This document shows positions 45,640 to 48,083 of a stretch of 48,083 nt of DNA, piece by piece. The notes under the pieces were generated by a model. That model saw nothing but the letters and a program-made list of their open reading frames with translations, did not search any database and was not told the origin of the DNA. Numbering within the stretch: position 1 is the stretch's first letter; each line of letters opens with the position of its first letter. The position numbers were made by a program, and so were the translations under genes. This DNA comes from an uncultured Kiritimatiellota bacterium (GTDB lineage Bacteria; Verrucomicrobiota; Kiritimatiellia; RFP12; DVOR01), in the NCBI GenBank assembly GCA_944389545.1, contig CALXMT010000017.1, forward strand, positions 1-48,083. The letters run 5' to 3'.

Positions 45640-46263
45640 ATGGAGACCGCCCCTGCGCACGCCCCTGACGCACAAACCGCGGAATCCTCGTTGAAGGAGG
45701 CCGGGCTCGGCAAACGTTTGCTGGCCCTGACGCTGACCTTCGGGAAGTTCGGCGGCATCACCTTCGGCGGCGGCTACGCCATCGTGGCCCTGCTGGAGGA
45801 GGATTTGGTGCGCAAAAAGGGCTGGCTGACGCAGGACGAGCTCTTCAACATCATCACCGTGGGCGAGAGCACGCCCGGGCCCATCGCCGTGAACACCGCG
45901 ACCTTCGTGGGCTATCGGCTGGCGGGCATCCTGGGCGGCTTCGTCGCCACGACGGCGCTGGTCTTCCCGGCGTGGCTGGTGATTGTGATCGTCAGCGGCT
46001 TCTACCTGCAGTTCCGCGAGAACGTGTGGGTGGCGGCGGCGCTGGGCGGCATCCGCGTGGCGGCGATCGTGCTCATCGTGCGGGCCTTCCTGCGGATGGG
46101 CCACGGCGTGCCGCGCAACAAGGCCAACGCCATCGCCTTCGGCCTCGCCTTCCTCTTGGTGGCCGTGCTGGAGCAAAACGCGCTCTGGGTCGTCGTCGGC
46201 GGCCTGCTCTACGGCGTCTTGTGGTATGGCGTGCGCCCGCGCCTGAAAGGGGAGAAGGCATGA
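45640..46263 (+). CDS. Chromate transporter family protein, first half-size subunit
   Basis: The protein has 207 residues with about five to six hydrophobic segments. The CHR-domain motif FGKFGGITFGGGYAIVALL is near 35-53 and GESTPGPIAVNTATFVGY near 80-97. This is the short-chain ChrA form, in which two adjacent genes encode the halves of one carrier. Such pairs are annotated as chromate transporters, but their normal substrate in anaerobes is unknown. An acidic 25-residue cytoplasmic N-terminus precedes the first helix. The ATG is 1 bp after the maeB stop, and its stop overlaps the second half by ATGA. Confidence 0.88.
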   Translation: METAPAHAPDAQTAESSLKEAGLGKRLLALTLTFGKFGGITFGGGYAIVALLEEDLVRKKGWLTQDELFNIITVGESTPGPIAVNTATFVGYRLAGILGGFVATTALVFPAWLVIVIVSGFYLQFRENVWVAAALGGIRVAAIVLIVRAFLRMGHGVPRNKANAIAFGLAFLLVAVLEQNALWVVVGGLLYGVLWYGVRPRLKGEKA

Positions 46264-46832
46264 TTTACTGGATGCTCTTCTGGACCTTCCTGAAGGTGGG
46301 GCTCTTCACCATCGGCGGCGGCTACGCGATGATCCCGCTCATCCAGCAGCAGCTCATCGACCGCCACGGCTGGATCACCCACGAGCAATTCACCGACTTC
46401 GTGGGCATCGCCGAAAGCACGCCCGGGCCCTTCGCCATCAACATCGCCACTTTCGCCGGCATCCACGTGGGCGAGCAACACGGCCTCAGCCCCATCCTCG
46501 CCAGCGTCTGCAGCACGGGCGGCGTGGTGCTCCCCTCGCTCATCATCATCCTGCTCATCGCCGGCGCCTTCCACTACGCCATGCGCCACTGGGCCGTCCG
46601 CGCCGCCCTCGAGGGCGCCAAGCCCGTGGTCGTGGGCCTCATCGGCGCGGCCGCCGTCACCCTGCTCAGCCACACGCTCCTGCCCGCGGGCGACACCTTC
46701 CACTGGGCCGCCGCCGGCTTTGCCGTCGCCCTCTTCCTGCTCACGCAGTGGGTGAAGATCGGCGCCGTCGCGCTCATCCTTCTGGGCGGCGCGCTGGGGC
46801 TCGTCCTCCAATGCTTCGGCATCTCGCTCTGA
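46260..46832 (+). CDS. Chromate transporter family protein, second half-size subunit
   Basis: The protein has 190 residues. Motifs parallel those of its partner: FLKVGLFTIGGGYAMIPL near 9-26 and GIAESTPGPFAINIATFAGI near 49-68. Five to six membrane segments are visible. The two proteins probably insert with opposite topology and form a heterodimer. The gene starts inside the stop of the first half (ATGA) and its end overlaps the comF start by 22 bp, so expression is tightly coupled. The link to malic enzyme suggests an anion tied to central metabolism rather than metal resistance; this is speculation. Confidence 0.88.
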   Translation: MIYWMLFWTFLKVGLFTIGGGYAMIPLIQQQLIDRHGWITHEQFTDFVGIAESTPGPFAINIATFAGIHVGEQHGLSPILASVCSTGGVVLPSLIIILLIAGAFHYAMRHWAVRAALEGAKPVVVGLIGAAAVTLLSHTLLPAGDTFHWAAAGFAVALFLLTQWVKIGAVALILLGGALGLVLQCFGISL

Positions 46833-47563
46833 CCCTGCGCCGCTGGGGCGGGTGGCTGCTCGATGCCGTCTACCCGCGCGACTGCTTCTTCTGCGGCCGC
46901 CCCTCCGGCGACAGCCAGATCTGCCAGGCGTGCTACGAGCGCCTCTCCCTCGCGCGGAACCCCGCCTGCCTGATCTGCGGCGCCGAATCCGCCATGCCCG
47001 AGGGGCCCGACTTCGTGTGCTCCGACTGCCTGCACCACCGTCCCGCCTTCGCGCGCGCCTTCGTCGCCGCCCGCTACGAGGGCGACATCCGCGACCTCAT
47101 CCACGCCTTCAAGTACCACGGCGGCCTCTGGCTCACGGACGACCTCGTGCGCATCCTCGTGGGCGTCTACATCGGGCGCATCGTCCCGCTCCGCCTCGGC
47201 ATCGACGCCGTTGTGCCCGTGCCCATGCTCCTGCGCAAACGCCGCAAACGCGGCTACAACCAGGCCGAGGAACTCGCCCGCCTCCTGGCCGCCCAGCTCC
47301 ACCTCCCCTACTTCCCCAAAGCCCTCAAGCGCGTCCACACCGGCGTCCTCTCCCAGACCCGCCTGGCCCGCGGCGAACGCCTCGCCAACGCCAAGCGCGC
47401 CTACCGCACCCGCCGCGCCGAGCCCCTCCGCGACCGCACTGTCCTCCTCATCGACGACGTCCTCACCACCGGCGCCACCTGCGACGCCTGCGCCCATGCC
47501 CTCCGCGCCGCCGGCGCCAAACGCGTCTACGTCCTCGCCCTTGCCCGCCCCCTCTTCCTCTAG
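46811..47563 (+). CDS. comF: ComF family protein (phosphoribosyltransferase fold)
   Basis: The protein has 250 residues. N-terminal zinc-ribbon pairs CFFCG and CQAC (near 25-45) and CLICG and CSDC (near 56-80) are followed by FKYHGG and KRRKRGYNQAEELA. The PRPP-binding motif VLLIDDVLTTGAT is near 216-228. ComF proteins act in DNA uptake during competence or in purine-linked repair. The ATG at 46811 overlaps the upstream gene by 22 bp. The last codons (CGCCCCCTC...) are mirrored by the GGGGCGG that follows the stop, and a 13-bp stretch covering the stop is tandemly duplicated. Confidence 0.9.
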   Translation: MLRHLALTLRRWGGWLLDAVYPRDCFFCGRPSGDSQICQACYERLSLARNPACLICGAESAMPEGPDFVCSDCLHHRPAFARAFVAARYEGDIRDLIHAFKYHGGLWLTDDLVRILVGVYIGRIVPLRLGIDAVVPVPMLLRKRRKRGYNQAEELARLLAAQLHLPYFPKALKRVHTGVLSQTRLARGERLANAKRAYRTRRAEPLRDRTVLLIDDVLTTGATCDACAHALRAAGAKRVYVLALARPLFL

Positions 47564-47582
47564 GGGCGGCCTCTAGGGGCGG
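47545..47582. repeat. Stop-codon duplication and fold-back at the comF end
   Basis: CCGCCCC (47545-47551) pairs with GGGGCGG (47563-47569). CCTCTAGGGGCGG is repeated exactly at 47557-47569 and 47570-47582, and the comF stop TAG (47561-47563) lies in the first copy. Confidence 0.8.
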
Positions 47583-48083
47583 CAGAGCCGCCCCGGAGAA
47601 CAGAGAACAGAGAACAGAGAACAGAGAACAGAACGCGCGGCAAGCGCGCGACGAGTGAGGCCGCGGGGAGAGTGTGGAAGATTTGCCCTGCGGGGCTGAC
47701 ACGAAGAGGCACGAAGAACCAAGGGGCGCTGACGCGCCCCGGAGAACAGAGAACGGAGCGTGCAGGCGCGAAGCGCCAAACCTTCCACGGCTACGGAGAA
47801 CAGAGCGCCCCTACGGGGCGACAGGCGAAGCCGTTGCACAAAGCGGCGGCAACCGCAAAGGCCAAGCCTCCAAACCTCTAAACTTCCAAACTTCCACTAA
47901 AGGCGCACGTCCGGCCCGGAGGGCCTGTAGGGGCATGGCGGGCTTCGCACGCCATGCTTTGGGGAGTTGGTGCGCCGGAGGCGCACACGGCCTGGCACGA
48001 CGTGTTCAGGAGATGCAGTCAACTATATTTTTGGGGGTAGAGAAAAATAATTGAGGGGAACGGAAAAGGAGGGGGATCGGGGA
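47583..48083. repeat. Repeat mosaic to the window end (block 15)
   Basis: No gene. GAGAACAG array, GCGCGC hairpin, GGTTT/GATTTGCCCTGCGGGGC element, GGGGCGC hairpin, GGCGCGAAGCGCC element, CGCCCCTACGGGGCG hairpin, TCCAAACC array, GGGCATGGCGGGC hairpin and a lone TTCAGGAGATGCAG. From about 48016 the sequence becomes AT-rich and purine-rich (GGGGGTAGAGAAAAATAATTG), with nothing recognisable. Confidence 0.8.

Overview
The window reads as a high-GC, Gram-negative anaerobe chromosome. It carries LptD (outer-membrane LPS assembly), a RodA/RNase G/LptD gene string, a sulfide-type Thi4 thiazole synthase with no sulfur-donor cysteine, and two very large secreted beta-rich proteins of a style common in gut Verrucomicrobiota. 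Kiritimatiellae is my best guess at lineage. That is inference from gene content, since no rRNA is present.

Layout. 1-253: end of a metallo-beta-lactamase-fold gene. 967-4037: tig, thi4, thiE. 4643-5917: AAA/DUF4143 ATPase. 6171-9626 (minus): SNF2 helicase with two SWIM fingers, preceded by tRNA-Lys. 10553-10775: two candidate small RNAs. 11230-17601 and 19766-24145 (both minus): secreted proteins of 2123 and 1459 aa, with a small plus-strand helix-turn-helix-like gene between them. 24673-26020: AAA-ATPase pseudogene whose nuclease core has been replaced by repeat DNA. 26949-32242 (minus): rodA, rng, lptD, tRNA-Arg. 33181-35569: phosphatase, TPR protein, 3'-5' exonuclease, in overlapping genes. 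37056-41509 (minus): coaD, DUF177, rpmF, plsX, fabD, fabG, acpP, a fatty-acid/L32 operon without fabH. 42565-43140: flavodoxin-like lipoprotein. 44349-47563: maeB, two half-size chromate transporters, comF.

The remarkable part is between the genes. Almost every intergenic gap of more than 250 bp is filled by a mosaic built from one dictionary. Its words are GC-rich hairpins with variable loops, alternating with tiny tandem arrays of 8-10 bp period (CTGATTGG, GGACCTATA, CTGCATCTC, TCCAAGCC, GAGAACAG, AAGGACACA). Blocks of these words recur in the same order, direct or inverted, up to an exact 298 bp duplication (24351-24648 and 26633-26930). No transposase or reverse transcriptase is present in the window.

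The mosaic borders are unusual. At several gene ends the first hairpin folds back on the gene's own last codons, with the stop codon in the loop (236-268, 19250-19274) or in a stem (3090-3120, 35566-35586). At several gene starts the last hairpin mirrors the native promoter and ends exactly at an extended -10 element (18544-18583, 26040-26080, 32250-32285). A mosaic block also sits inside the ATPase pseudogene, so these blocks can enter or replace coding DNA. I consider this modular, boundary-mirroring repeat system the best candidate for something undescribed.

Promoters are mostly of extended -10 type (TGG or TGC directly before TATACT-like hexamers). Two genes, rodA and the phosphatase, have the -10 only 7 bp before the ATG and are probably leaderless.
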